From Candidatus Propionivibrio dominans (GTDB lineage Bacteria; Pseudomonadota; Gammaproteobacteria; Burkholderiales; Rhodocyclaceae), in the NCBI GenBank assembly GCA_016709335.1, contig JADJNC010000018.1, positions 1-64,000 of the forward strand: a stretch of DNA of 64,000 nt, given 5' to 3'. Positions 54,855 through 63,678 of the stretch are shown in pieces. Numbering within the stretch: the stretch's first letter is position 1; each line of letters starts with the position of its first letter. A program made the position numbers and the translations under genes. The notes under the pieces were generated by a model that worked only from the letters and a program-made list of their open reading frames with translations, had not been told where the DNA came from and ran no database searches.

Positions 54855-54887
54855 CAGCCGACTCGTTACATTCGAGGCTGTTTTTTT
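54855..54887 (+). terminator. Hairpin with T-run upstream of a small gene
   Basis: CAGCC/GGCTG and CTCG/CGAG form a bulged stem followed by seven T. It lies 15 bp before the ATG at 54902, so it could be an attenuator or the end of an upstream transcript. Confidence 0.5.
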
Positions 54888-54901
54888 CGTTTGGAGCACT
54901 G

Positions 54902-55108
54902 ATGCTTGTCCTCATATTCAAGATCGTTTTGACAATACTGTGCCTAGGGATGTTTTCATACGGATTGATTGCGATAAAAAACGGCCTAGTCTATTGCAAA
55001 GGTCGGTGGTACGAGCGCACCCAGAATAGTTTCGGTTATTGGAGCACCATTGCACTTTATTTTTTTGGACCGCCTCTTATTCTCTACCTGGCATGGACGG
55101 CGTCGTGA
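54902..55108 (+). CDS. Small membrane protein, 68 aa
   Basis: Two hydrophobic helices (IFKIVLTILCLGMFSYGLIA and ALYFFGPPLILYLAW) flank a basic, tyrosine-rich loop. TTTGGAGC precedes the ATG. The gene is A/T-rich compared with the nif genes and is bracketed by the 46-bp direct repeats, suggesting a transferred cassette. I do not recognise a family. Confidence 0.5.
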   Translation: MLVLIFKIVLTILCLGMFSYGLIAIKNGLVYCKGRWYERTQNSFGYWSTIALYFFGPPLILYLAWTAS

Positions 55109-55249
55109 ATCCTTTCTATTCACCTGAAATCAAATGAAATCAAAGAAGAAATCAAAGGGGCCAAAGGAAGAGGAAATCAAAGGGGCCTATCTCGAAAAAA
55201 TCCAAATTACTTAAAATATGGGCCTAGCCCATTTCCCCTCTTTCCCTTC

Positions 55250-55295
55250 GGAAATTACAGTGGACAATGGGCGGAAGTTGCAGGAATGCTTCGGG
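55250..55295. repeat. 46-bp direct repeat, copy 2
   Basis: Begins GGAAATTACAGTGGACAATG; the second copy of the 54735 repeat, lying upstream of the exported SUMF1-like gene. The 55109-55249 gap has short AAATCAAAGGGG repeats and no gene. Confidence 0.75.
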
Positions 55296-55351
55296 TATGA
55301 TGTTTGGATTTCCTGTCCTTTATCCTTTGTGTCGAATACTTAGGCTGATAG

Positions 55352-55380
55352 AAGGCCCCGCACCTTGGTTCGGGGCCTTT
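55352..55380 (+). terminator. Hairpin terminator-like element
   Basis: AAGGCCCCG and CGGGGCCTT form a 9-bp stem around an 11-nt loop, followed by T-rich sequence. It lies about 115 bp upstream of the SUMF1-like gene. Confidence 0.6.
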
Positions 55381-55494
55381 GTCTGTGGGGGGCGGTGCCA
55401 AGAGGCTTCGCAATCTGCACGTTAGCTTTTGGCTCAAGCCGTTGTGTGAGCCATTCACGGGGTATGCTGGTCAGACTTTTTGTCGGGAGCCAAT

Positions 55495-56505
55495 ATGTTG
55501 CATTTTTTTGTAATGCGAGCCCTTGCCCTTGCCTTGATTGTTTCTCCTACTACTCAGGCGGCTGAGACACCGCAGCCTCCGGTGAGTGTGCTGACAAATT
55601 CTTTGGGTATGAAGTTCGTTGCAATCCCGGCGGGTGAGTTTCTAATGGGTAGTGACGAGTCGCCAGAGTCTTTGGCAAAGGCTTATCCGCAGTATGAGAA
55701 CAAGCGTTTCATGGATCTATCTGACGAGGCGCCAGTGCATCGTGTGCGCATCACGCGTGGTGTTTATATGGGGCAATTCGAGGTTACCGTAGGCCAATTC
55801 AGAAAATTCATTGAAGCCTCGGGCTATGTGCCGGAGTCAATTGCCGATGGCACGGGCGGCTATGGTTACCGTGCCGATTACGACCCGGCGAAGACTGTGC
55901 GCGGCGATGCGTTTGAGGGGCGCGATATAAAATACTCATGGCATAATCCGGGCTTTGCGCAGACCGATGAGCATCCTGTGTTGAACGTGACTTGGAACGA
56001 TGCAGTTGCGTTGGCCAAATGGCTAAGTGCGAAGGAGGGGGTGACATATCGCCTGCCGACCGAGGCCGAGTGGGAGTACGCCTGTCGCGCAGGAACGCGC
56101 ACGCGTTATGCCAATGGCGATGCGCCAGAAGGTGTGGTGAAACTCGGTAATGTTTTTGATGCGGACTCCAGGGTTAATTGGCAGCGCTGGGACAAATTTT
56201 CACTGAGCGCTCACGATGGTTTTGCCTTCACCGCGCCGGTCGGTAGCTTCGCGCCGAATGCGTGGGGTCTCTACGACATGCACGGCAACGCGTGGGAGTG
56301 GGTGTCTGATTGGCATGCCGATGACTATTATGCCAAGTCCCCCGTGAATGACCCGCAGGGGCCAGAGGATGGCAATGTGCGTGTGCGCCGTGGTGGCTCT
56401 TGGCACACTTGGTCGTTTTACGCGCGCAGCGCTTACCGTAATTGGAACGCACCCGACACACGCTACACCCTGGTTGGCATGCGCCTGGTGCGTGAGTTGA
56501 AATAG
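55495..56505 (+). CDS. Exported formylglycine-generating-enzyme (SUMF1)-like protein
   Basis: A 336-aa protein with a signal peptide (MRALALALIVSPTTQA) and an FGE-sulfatase domain: LGMKFVAIPAGEFLMGSDES, PVHRVRITRGVYMG, EVTVGQF, YRLPTEAEWEYACRAGT and the C-terminal RRGGSWHTWSFYARSAYRN. The copper-binding cysteine pair of true FGE is not evident, so it may be a structural or regulatory relative. ATG 55495 is within a short run of possible starts; it gives the best signal peptide. Codon use is less GC-rich than the nif genes. Confidence 0.83.
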   Translation: MLHFFVMRALALALIVSPTTQAAETPQPPVSVLTNSLGMKFVAIPAGEFLMGSDESPESLAKAYPQYENKRFMDLSDEAPVHRVRITRGVYMGQFEVTVGQFRKFIEASGYVPESIADGTGGYGYRADYDPAKTVRGDAFEGRDIKYSWHNPGFAQTDEHPVLNVTWNDAVALAKWLSAKEGVTYRLPTEAEWEYACRAGTRTRYANGDAPEGVVKLGNVFDADSRVNWQRWDKFSLSAHDGFAFTAPVGSFAPNAWGLYDMHGNAWEWVSDWHADDYYAKSPVNDPQGPEDGNVRVRRGGSWHTWSFYARSAYRNWNAPDTRYTLVGMRLVRELK

Positions 56506-56625
56506 AGCTTGGCGCTTGAGTTTGTAACCCGTCTTGAAAATCCAGACTACCACCGCGAGCGCCGCAAACATAAACATTGCGGTCAAAACAGACACGAATT
56601 TCAGTCGGATGCAGCATACATTGGC

Positions 56626-56682
56626 GTCGGGTTATGCTGCGAAGCAAATCCTCTTGGGGGGCGCTGCGCTAACCCGACCTAC
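56626..56682. repeat. Family B repeat copy 6 (half element)
   Basis: GCGTCGGGTTATGCTGCGAAGC and CGCTAACCCGACCTAC arms, same layout as copy 4, between the SUMF1-like gene and draG. Confidence 0.7.
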
Positions 56683-56726
56683 GTGATGTGTCTTGCGATG
56701 ACGTGGATACTGTATTGGGACAAGCC

Positions 56727-57620
56727 TCAATGTCCACCCAGCGCGATCAGCTCCCGTGCCTGATCCTCACACTGCCTGCTGGTCGCGTCGTCGAGTGCAC
56801 TCAGCCAGCGTTCGGGAATCGCCTGCAGCCCGTAGCGTGCGCCGGCCAGCATTCCGGCAATGGCGCCGGTGGTGTCGGCATCGCCGCCACGATTGACGAC
56901 ATCGATCAGGCAATCCTCGAAACTGGCGGTGGCAAAGAACGACTGGAATACCGCCTGGATGGTTTCGACAATGAAGCCGCTCGGATTCTCACAGCGCTTG
57001 CGCCCGTAGGCGAAAACCGGGTGCCGGCCGACCAGTACTGCGGCGCGCCGGTTTTCGACATCGAGCGCGTCGCGCCCGGCGAGAAAATCCTGCACCATGA
57101 AGATCAGCGTGTCGCAGGCCCCGTCCGAAAGGGCGTTGTGGTGCGTGGTGTGGGCCTGGGCGTGGCTGGCGGCAAGGGTCTTCTCCGGCGTCTGGCCGTA
57201 GCAGGCCAGTGCCACGGGCAGGACGCGCATGGCGGCGCCGTTGCCGGCATCGTGCTCGGAGGGGACGGCTTCCGGGTTGCCGGTTTTGCGGAAGGCGATC
57301 AGGTTACGGCGCACAGTGTTGCCGATATCAACCGGCTTGCTGCGCATCCAGGCATCGAAGGCTTCGGCGGACGCTTTGGCCTCGACGCCGCCATGCGCCA
57401 GGATGGCTGCACCCAGGGCCAGCGACATGCCGGTGTCGTCAGTGACCTGCCCGGCCTTCAGGCGCAGCCAGCCGCCGCCGGTGATGTCGCGGTGGAGGCC
57501 ATGCTGGTGACGAATTTCGTTGGGGGTGAGGAATTCGACGGTGGCGCCCAGCGCATCGCCGATGGCCAGGCCAAGGTAAGCGGCGATGGCGCGTTCGCCG
57601 AGCGCGCGCTCCGACGTCAC
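56727..57620 (-). CDS. draG: ADP-ribosyl-[dinitrogen reductase] hydrolase DraG
   Basis: A 297-aa di-metal hydrolase that removes ADP-ribose from NifH Arg101 and reactivates nitrogenase. Metal and substrate motifs are GLAIGDALGATVEF, TDDTGMSLALG and RGGDADTTGAIAGML. I chose GTG 57620 (VTSERALGERAIAAYLG); longer upstream starts overlap nifQ in another frame. It is the last gene of the nifB operon, opposite in direction from draT. Confidence 0.93.
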   Translation of the reverse strand: MTSERALGERAIAAYLGLAIGDALGATVEFLTPNEIRHQHGLHRDITGGGWLRLKAGQVTDDTGMSLALGAAILAHGGVEAKASAEAFDAWMRSKPVDIGNTVRRNLIAFRKTGNPEAVPSEHDAGNGAAMRVLPVALACYGQTPEKTLAASHAQAHTTHHNALSDGACDTLIFMVQDFLAGRDALDVENRRAAVLVGRHPVFAYGRKRCENPSGFIVETIQAVFQSFFATASFEDCLIDVVNRGGDADTTGAIAGMLAGARYGLQAIPERWLSALDDATSRQCEDQARELIALGGH

Positions 57621-57649
57621 GCGTCGTCGCACGCGGGCAGCACGCCGGA

Positions 57650-58222
57650 TCAGTGCTCGGGTCCAAAACACCTGGCGTAGTCCTTGCACTTGCCGCAGGA
57701 CGGTGCGGGGCAGACATAGATGCCCTCGTTCGAGCAGAATCGGCGGTAGAGAAATTTCTTCCACTTCATGTCGGCATTATTATCCTGCGCCAGTGCCGGG
57801 AAGTTGACCCACATCAGCCGGGTCAGTTCATCGCGGCAGGTCAGGCCGAGGTCTTGCCACAGATGGTCGGCCCCGGCACAGGCCGCCGCAACGATGTCGG
57901 CCATCCAGCATTCGGAATCGCGCTCGCCGGCGCGATGCTCGAGGAGCAGCTTTTGCAGATCCTCGAATTCGGGAAGATCGGGAGCGCTGCGCTCGGTGCT
58001 GCGCAGAGGATCGCCGGGGAAATACTCGGCCAGCATCTGCGCGTAGCGCACTGTGCCGAGCCCGAGATGAGCCGGCAGGCAACCTTCACCGGCGCCCTGA
58101 CCGGCCAGCATGCTGGCCAGCAGCAAACGGTTCGGATCGACCGCAACTGCGCCTTTCGCTGGCTTTACCAGCAGTTCGGCGAACAGCAAACTCCGGTAAG
58201 GCAGTCGCTCCGGGCCGTTCAT
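57650..58222 (-). CDS. nifQ: Nitrogen fixation protein NifQ
   Basis: A 190-aa protein thought to pass molybdenum to FeMo-co synthesis. The C-terminal cluster motif is C-x4-C-x2-C-x5-C in CPAPSCGKCKDYARC. The N-terminal part is helical. ATG 58222 (MNGPERLPYRSLL) lies 8 bp before the ferredoxin end; longer frames upstream are not supported. Confidence 0.93.
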   Translation of the reverse strand: MNGPERLPYRSLLFAELLVKPAKGAVAVDPNRLLLASMLAGQGAGEGCLPAHLGLGTVRYAQMLAEYFPGDPLRSTERSAPDLPEFEDLQKLLLEHRAGERDSECWMADIVAAACAGADHLWQDLGLTCRDELTRLMWVNFPALAQDNNADMKWKKFLYRRFCSNEGIYVCPAPSCGKCKDYARCFGPEH

Positions 58223-58229
58223 CGCCGAC

Positions 58230-58592
58230 TCACTTGCTCGGATACTCGACGAGGATGTCCTCGTCGCGGACAATCATCTGGCAGGCCAGACGCCACTGGG
58301 TCGGTGGGATATCATCGACATACATCTGCTCGATCTCGGCCTTGTTGATATGGCCCAGTAGCGAGAGTGCCGCCACTTCGCGGGCGTTGAGCGGGCCACC
58401 CATCGGGCGGCGTTTGTCATCGACCGATGAAACCTTGACCAGACAGGTGCCGCAATCTCCTTCCTGGCAGCCAAAGTCGATCGGAATGTGGTTTTCCTTG
58501 GCCAGCGAGAGGATGGTCTGGGTGTGGCTGCCGGCAACGGCATAGACAGTTTTGTCGTTGTGCAAGGGGCTGCTGAAGGTGACGAGGGCCAT
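58230..58592 (-). CDS. 2Fe-2S ferredoxin
   Basis: A 120-aa plant-type-fold ferredoxin with the cluster motif CQEGDCGTC and a later cysteine in RLACQMIV. AGGAGA precedes ATG 58592. It belongs to the nifB operon and may feed electrons to nitrogenase or cofactor synthesis. A longer open frame that runs on upstream belongs to no single protein. Confidence 0.9.
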   Translation of the reverse strand: MALVTFSSPLHNDKTVYAVAGSHTQTILSLAKENHIPIDFGCQEGDCGTCLVKVSSVDDKRRPMGGPLNAREVAALSLLGHINKAEIEQMYVDDIPPTQWRLACQMIVRDEDILVEYPSK

Positions 58593-58681
58593 GGTTATTT
58601 CTCCTGATTTGGGGGTTGAGGTGAATTTCTTGCTCGGGCTGGTTAAAGGTCGAAGGACGGTAGGGAGCGAATCGATGCCGC

Positions 58682-58993
<312 letters not shown>

Positions 58994-60268
58994 TCAGGCG
59001 ATGGCCGCCAGATCCAGTTCCCGGTGTTCGATCCGGCCGGTCAAATGACGGGCCAGGCTTTCGCCCAGATTGCGGCATTGCTCGAGTTCGTCGGCGTCCG
59101 GCACCAACTTCAGGCGCAGTCCTTCGACCGGCACGCGCAGTTTCAGCCCGCGCAGGCGGTCCTCGATCAGGCGCACTGCCTCGCCGCTCCAGCCGTAAGA
59201 GCCGAAAGCTGCACCCAGCTTGCCCTTGATGTTGACGCTGGTCAGCGAGGAGAGCAGATCCCAGATCGGCTTGACGGCATCGCCGTTGATCGTCGGGCTG
59301 CCGAAGGCGAGGCCGTCGGCCTCCTCGATCAGGTCGGTGAAGATATCGGCATCGCCGCCTTCAAGGTCGTAGAGCGAGACGCGTACGCCGGGGATGCTTT
59401 CGGCACCGGCGGCGAGGGCTTCGGCCATGCGCCGCGTATTTCCATAGGCCGAGAGGTAAAAGACGAGCAGCGTCTTTTCGCTGCGCGCTTCGTTGAACAG
59501 GCGCGGCGTGGCCAGTTCGCGGTAACGCCGCAAATAATCACGCGGCATGTGGCGCAGGATGGGGCCGTGCGCCGGGGCGATCAGCCTGATGTCGAGCGGT
59601 TCGATCAGCGCCACTGCATCTAGCACGTACTCGCGGAAGGGCCGCATGATATGGGTGTAGTAATACTCGAACGAGAAGCGGAAATCGCCGACGCGGTCGT
59701 TGAACAGGCGCGCATCGCAGAAATGGCAGCCGAAAATGTCGCCGGTAAACAGGATGCCGTCTTCTTCGAGATAGGTGCACTGGGTATCCGGCCAGTGCAG
59801 GTAGGGCGTGTGCAGGAAGCGCAGCGTGCGCCCGCCGAGATCGACGGTGTCGTCGGTGGTGACCGGCGTGTATTCCGGCGGCTTCTCGCCACTGGGCTTG
59901 AGCAGCGCCTTGAGCATCATCTGGGCGCGGGTGGACAGATAGACGCGGGCCTGTGGCGCACGGCGCAACAGTTCGGGCAGGGCGCCGCTGTGGTCCGGCT
60001 CCAGATGGTTGAGCACGATGGTGGTGATTTCCTCGTAGCGCGCGACCGATTCGAGGCGCCGGAAAAAATCGTCGGCGAAGCCTCCCTCCTTGACCGTGTC
60101 GATTACCGCCACGCCGTTTTCGCCGCGCACCACATAGGCGTTGTAGCTGGTGCCGTTGGCCGTTTTCAGGATGATGTCAAAGCTGCGCAGATGCGGGTCG
60201 AGGGCGCCCACCCAATGGACGCCCGGGGCGACTTCCACGGCCAGATCAGTGAGCGCCGCAACGGCCAT
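58994..60268 (-). CDS. FprA-type flavodiiron protein (A-type flavoprotein)
   Basis: A 424-aa two-domain enzyme that reduces O2 or NO. The N-terminal metallo-beta-lactamase domain holds the diiron site (NHLEPDHSGALPEL, GDIFGCHFCDARLF, APAHGPIL). The C-terminal flavodoxin domain binds FMN (VFYLSAYGNTRRMAEAL, AFGSPTINGDAVKP). ATG 60268 follows a GAGGAA site; a longer start would overlap the preceding gene further. Its place in the nifB operon suggests oxygen scavenging to protect nitrogenase. Confidence 0.92.
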   Translation of the reverse strand: MAVAALTDLAVEVAPGVHWVGALDPHLRSFDIILKTANGTSYNAYVVRGENGVAVIDTVKEGGFADDFFRRLESVARYEEITTIVLNHLEPDHSGALPELLRRAPQARVYLSTRAQMMLKALLKPSGEKPPEYTPVTTDDTVDLGGRTLRFLHTPYLHWPDTQCTYLEEDGILFTGDIFGCHFCDARLFNDRVGDFRFSFEYYYTHIMRPFREYVLDAVALIEPLDIRLIAPAHGPILRHMPRDYLRRYRELATPRLFNEARSEKTLLVFYLSAYGNTRRMAEALAAGAESIPGVRVSLYDLEGGDADIFTDLIEEADGLAFGSPTINGDAVKPIWDLLSSLTSVNIKGKLGAAFGSYGWSGEAVRLIEDRLRGLKLRVPVEGLRLKLVPDADELEQCRNLGESLARHLTGRIEHRELDLAAIA

Positions 60269-60758
60269 GGCGGCTTTCCTCATCCTTGTCGGCCGGTTTT
60301 TCGTATGCCGCGCGACCACAACTGTCGTGGCCTTCGGCGCCATGCGCGCAAGCTTCGCCGTCGCCATCCGGCAAGGCCACATTGTTCAGACCGATCCAGG
60401 CGTCGACGGCGGCATAATCAAAACCGACACGCCGCTCGATCCGGGTTCCCCTTTCGGTTACCTTTTCGACTTCCATCAGCGGACGGCGGATGAGCAGGGG
60501 GTTGTCGAGCAGCAGATGCAGCACCTCCTCGAAACCGAGGTTTTCCGGAACGATGTCGCCGGATTTTAGCGCGGGTGCATTGCGGTTGAACCACTCGCCG
60601 ATCTCCAGCTTGCCGATGAAAGCCAGCAGCCGGTCGGCCGACCAGGTCTCGGTTTTCAGATTTCTGGCCCGAACGGTGTGGCCGGCAGCGGCAAGCAGCT
60701 TCTTCTGGCGAAGATTGCCCTGGCAGCCCGGCTTTTCATAGAAGGTCACGATGGCCAT
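60246..60758 (-). CDS. ArsC/Spx-like nitrogenase-associated protein
   Basis: A 170-aa thioredoxin-fold protein of the ArsC/Spx superfamily, sometimes called NifO in nif clusters. It begins IVTFYEKPGCQGNLRQKKLL, with one active-site-like cysteine, and has the ArsC hydrophobic NPLLIRRPLM segment. It lacks the catalytic triad of arsenate reductase, so arsenic reduction is unlikely. Overlaps the flavodiiron gene by 23 bp. Function in nitrogen fixation unknown. Confidence 0.85.
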   Translation of the reverse strand: MAIVTFYEKPGCQGNLRQKKLLAAAGHTVRARNLKTETWSADRLLAFIGKLEIGEWFNRNAPALKSGDIVPENLGFEEVLHLLLDNPLLIRRPLMEVEKVTERGTRIERRVGFDYAAVDAWIGLNNVALPDGDGEACAHGAEGHDSCGRAAYEKPADKDEESRHGRCGAH

Positions 60759-61036
60759 CAGGCGGCCGCCTTGTACAGTCCCAGCTCAATCAGCTTCTCA
60801 AGCGGAATGCCGGTCAGCGAACCGGGCGGGTTGAGCGGGTCGCCCAACTCGTTGACGATGGCACACTCGATCGGGCAGATGGCGGCACATTGCGGGTCGG
60901 CATACTCACCCAGGCACTCCGTGCACTTTGCTTCATCGATGAGAAAATGCGGCGTGTCCGCGTAGATCGCCTCGTTCGGGCAAACCTCGACGCAGGCACA
61001 GCAATTGACACAGGCATGGACAATCTGCAGGGCCAT
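60758..61036 (-). CDS. 2[4Fe-4S] ferredoxin downstream of nifB
   Basis: A 92-aa ferredoxin with CVNCCACVEVCP and CTECLGEYADPQCAAICP. The long loop in the second motif is typical of FdxN-type ferredoxins that support NifB. ATG 61036 follows directly after nifB (stop at 61038). Confidence 0.92.
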   Translation of the reverse strand: MALQIVHACVNCCACVEVCPNEAIYADTPHFLIDEAKCTECLGEYADPQCAAICPIECAIVNELGDPLNPPGSLTGIPLEKLIELGLYKAAA

Positions 61037-61037
61037 T

Positions 61038-62612
61038 TCACGCCGCCTTTCTGGAAGAGGCCGACTCTGCGGGTTTGTCAGCGAGTTTTCCGGCACTCCC
61101 CATTTCCTTGTACACCGCCAGTACCGCGTCCTCGATCGGCTCCATCGCATGTTCGCCGTTCGGCTGGATGCCGCTGGCTTCGAGCTTGCCCCAGGGTTCG
61201 TAGCCGATCTTCGAGCACAGCACGACTTCACAGCCGGTCAGCGTGGCAATGGTTTTGTCGAGTACCGATTCCGGTTCGTCGGCAATGCTTGACGCCGACA
61301 CCTCGTCGCCTTCGCCGCAGGTCTCCACACCGCTGCAGTAGAGCCCGGTCTTGCGGTGGCTGACAAAGCGCACGCCGCCGGGCGAGGCTTCGTAAATCAG
61401 GAACTCTCGCGCATGACCAAAGTGCTCGCCGACGACGCCGTTCTTGCCGGCGACGGCCATCAGTACCGTGCGCCAGGCCGGAGAAAGGTTCTCCGGATCG
61501 TGACTGTCGCCCGACAGTGGCGGCGGCATGGCGCGCCGGGTTGCACGTTGCTGATCGAGTTGATCGATGATCGCGTCGTGCACTTCCTTGCGCCGGACCA
61601 TGGCGGCGGCATAGTCGATGTCGTCGAGCGAGAGCTGGTCGATCTTGTCCATGGTGAATTCGGCACCGCGATCCTCACCGAGCAGGCCGACGGCATCGGC
61701 ACGGCACTGCCGGCAGTGGCGCATCATCGCCATGTCACCGGAACAGTCATCCTGCAGTTCCTGCAATTGCTCGGAGCTCGGGCTGGCTTGCCCCATCAGG
61801 CCGTAGTAGGTGCCGTGCTCGGCTTCGGCGATCAGCGGCATGACATTGTGCAGGAAGGCACCTTTGGCCTTGACCACCCTGGAGACTTCCTTGAGGTGCC
61901 GATCATTGACGCCGGGGATCAGCACCGAATTGACCTTGACCAGGATACCGCGTGCGGTCAGCATCTCCAGCCCCTTCTGCTGCTGTTCGATGAGGATTCT
62001 TGCGCACTCGACACCGCGAATGCGCTTGTTCTCCCAGAAAATCCACGGGTAGATTTTGGCGCCGATTTCCGGGTCGATGCAGTTGATGGTGATGGTCACG
62101 TGGTCGATGTTGTATTTTGCGATCTCGTCGGCGTACTGCGGCAGGTTGAGGCCATTGGTCGACACGCAGAGCTTGATGTCCGGGGCGCGCTCCGCAAGTT
62201 GCCGGAAGGTCTCGAAGGTGCGGCCCGGATTGGCCAGCGGGTCGCCCGGCCCGGCAATGCCGAGCACCGTCATCTGCGGTATTTTGGCGGCGACGGCGAG
62301 CACTTTCTTGATCGCCTGATCCGGCGACAGCACTTCGGAAACGACGCCAGGCCGCGACTCATTGGCGCAGTCATATTTACGATTGCAGTAATTGCACTGG
62401 ATGTTGCACGCCGGAGCAACAGCCACGTGCATGCGGGCGAAGTAATGGTGCGCTTCTTCCGAATAACAGGGGTGGTCCTGAACCTTGGCGCGGATATGAT
62501 CGGGCAGATGGCCCAGCGCATCCGGCGCGGTGCCGCAACCGCTGGACGAACACCCGCCGCCGCTGGGAGTAAGTGGAGTGGGCGGAGTGTTGCTGATAAC
62601 GGGTAGATCCAC
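61038..62612 (-). CDS. nifB: Nitrogenase cofactor biosynthesis protein NifB
   Basis: A 524-aa radical SAM enzyme that fuses two 4Fe-4S clusters into NifB-co, the precursor of FeMo-co. The SAM-cluster motif is CNIQCNYC, an N-terminal HPCYSEEAHHYFARMH stretch precedes it, and the C-terminal third is a NifX-like cofactor-binding domain (GKNGVVGEHFGHAREFLIYE). I chose GTG 62612, preceded by GAGGAG; the TTG at 62651 lies within the sigma-54 promoter and cannot be the start. Confidence 0.97.
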   Translation of the reverse strand: MDLPVISNTPPTPLTPSGGGCSSSGCGTAPDALGHLPDHIRAKVQDHPCYSEEAHHYFARMHVAVAPACNIQCNYCNRKYDCANESRPGVVSEVLSPDQAIKKVLAVAAKIPQMTVLGIAGPGDPLANPGRTFETFRQLAERAPDIKLCVSTNGLNLPQYADEIAKYNIDHVTITINCIDPEIGAKIYPWIFWENKRIRGVECARILIEQQQKGLEMLTARGILVKVNSVLIPGVNDRHLKEVSRVVKAKGAFLHNVMPLIAEAEHGTYYGLMGQASPSSEQLQELQDDCSGDMAMMRHCRQCRADAVGLLGEDRGAEFTMDKIDQLSLDDIDYAAAMVRRKEVHDAIIDQLDQQRATRRAMPPPLSGDSHDPENLSPAWRTVLMAVAGKNGVVGEHFGHAREFLIYEASPGGVRFVSHRKTGLYCSGVETCGEGDEVSASSIADEPESVLDKTIATLTGCEVVLCSKIGYEPWGKLEASGIQPNGEHAMEPIEDAVLAVYKEMGSAGKLADKPAESASSRKAA

Positions 62613-62646
62613 GATGAAGGCTCCTCGATTGCTGTCCCTGTCTTTC

Positions 62647-62662
62647 AGCAATCGCTGTGCCA
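62647..62662 (-). promoter_or_regulatory. Sigma-54 promoter of nifB operon
   Basis: On the minus strand TGGCACAGCGATTGCT matches the -24/-12 consensus exactly at TGGCAC and TTGC. Confidence 0.9.
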
Positions 62663-62725
62663 GTGGATAAACTGTTTTTAAAACAGGGGATTAAACAATC
62701 GTGCTGGCCCTGCCTGTCGTCGCTT

Positions 62726-62741
62726 TGTCGCAAAACTGACA
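62726..62741 (-). promoter_or_regulatory. NifA upstream activator site of nifB operon
   Basis: TGTCGCAAAACTGACA is a perfect TGT-N10-ACA, about 65 bp upstream of the promoter. Confidence 0.85.
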
Positions 62742-62787
62742 GGCCGCCTGTTGGCATTTCAATTCCTGGGGAAACGCTAAATAAGCC

Positions 62788-62855
62788 GTCACACCGGCGT
62801 AAGCCGGTGTCCAGTGCCTTGAATTTTCTGGATTCCGGGTCAAGCCCGGAATGAC
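62788..62855. repeat. Family A repeat copy 6
   Basis: ACACCGGCGTAAGCCGGTGT and ATTCCGGGTCAAGCCCGGAAT hairpins between nifB and nifF, separated by about 25 bp. Confidence 0.7.
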
Positions 62856-62927
62856 CGTGAAGCCTGGCCTCGGGCCACGGAATTTCAATGTGATAGCGCG
62901 AGAAATAATTTACCTGGCAGAATTGAT

Positions 62928-63103
62928 CCTTGAAACTGCAGTTGAGCGCGTCAAATTGGCCCCAGCACCGAGTTTGGCGAGGGTTTGGCCCTCACCCCAT
63001 CCCTCTCCCGCGGGAGAGGGGGTTTGCACCCTTCTCCCTGCGGGAGAAGGGCCGGGGATGAGGGCCTACGATATTGGCATTACGCACAACTGCGTTTTTT
63101 AGG
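62928..63103. repeat. MITE-like repeat, family D copy 2
   Basis: GCAGTTGAGCG on the left and a near match CGCACAACTGC on the right flank the same internal hairpins as copy 1, in the gap between nifB and nifF. Confidence 0.75.
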
Positions 63104-63126
63104 TTGATGCTTCAATTCTCACGGGT

Positions 63127-63666
63127 TCAAGTTGATGGCAGCAGTTCGGCCTGGATTTGTGTCAGCCAGGTGTCCAGTCGCTCTTCCGTTAACAGGGGCT
63201 GGTTGATCTGGTCAAGCGCCAGACCGAGAAAATGATCGCCGTCTACCGAGCGTGAGGCGGTGAATTCGTAGCCGGTGCTCGGCCAGCGACCAACCACGCG
63301 CGCACCGCCAGCCCGCAGCGCGGCGTGGATCAGGCCGATTGCGTCGACAAACTCGTTCGGGTATTTTTTCTGGTCGCCGAGTCCGTAAATCGCTACGGTC
63401 TTGCCGGTGAGGTCGGCGCCTTCGAGTTGCGGCAGGAATTCCTCCCAACTCGGCTGGCTGAGGCCGACCGAGAGTCCCGGCAGTTCACCTTCGCCGAGGG
63501 TCGGGCTGCCGAGAATCAGCGCGTCATGGGCGAGGAAATCAGCCAGCGTGGTGCGCCCGATATTGACCGGTGCCGCCGCTGCCGCGCCCAGTTTTTTCGC
63601 GATCTGCTTGGCGATCAGCCGCGTCCGGCCGGTTTCGGTGCCGAAAAAAATGCCGATTCTGGCCAT
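63127..63666 (-). CDS. nifF: Nitrogenase flavodoxin NifF
   Basis: A 179-aa long-chain flavodoxin that donates electrons to NifH. The FMN phosphate loop is FFGTETGRTRLIAKQIA at the N-terminus, with the LILGSPTLGEGELPG and YGLGDQKKYPNEFVDA loops typical of NifF. A nifZ-like gene precedes it by 12 bp. Its own promoter is not visible within the window. Confidence 0.93.
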   Translation of the reverse strand: MARIGIFFGTETGRTRLIAKQIAKKLGAAAAAPVNIGRTTLADFLAHDALILGSPTLGEGELPGLSVGLSQPSWEEFLPQLEGADLTGKTVAIYGLGDQKKYPNEFVDAIGLIHAALRAGGARVVGRWPSTGYEFTASRSVDGDHFLGLALDQINQPLLTEERLDTWLTQIQAELLPST

Positions 63667-63678
63667 TTCATTGCCTTG

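Noticed and set aside
62613..62651. TTG start for nifB at 62651
   Set aside because: It lies within the sigma-54 promoter and upstream of the expected transcription start.
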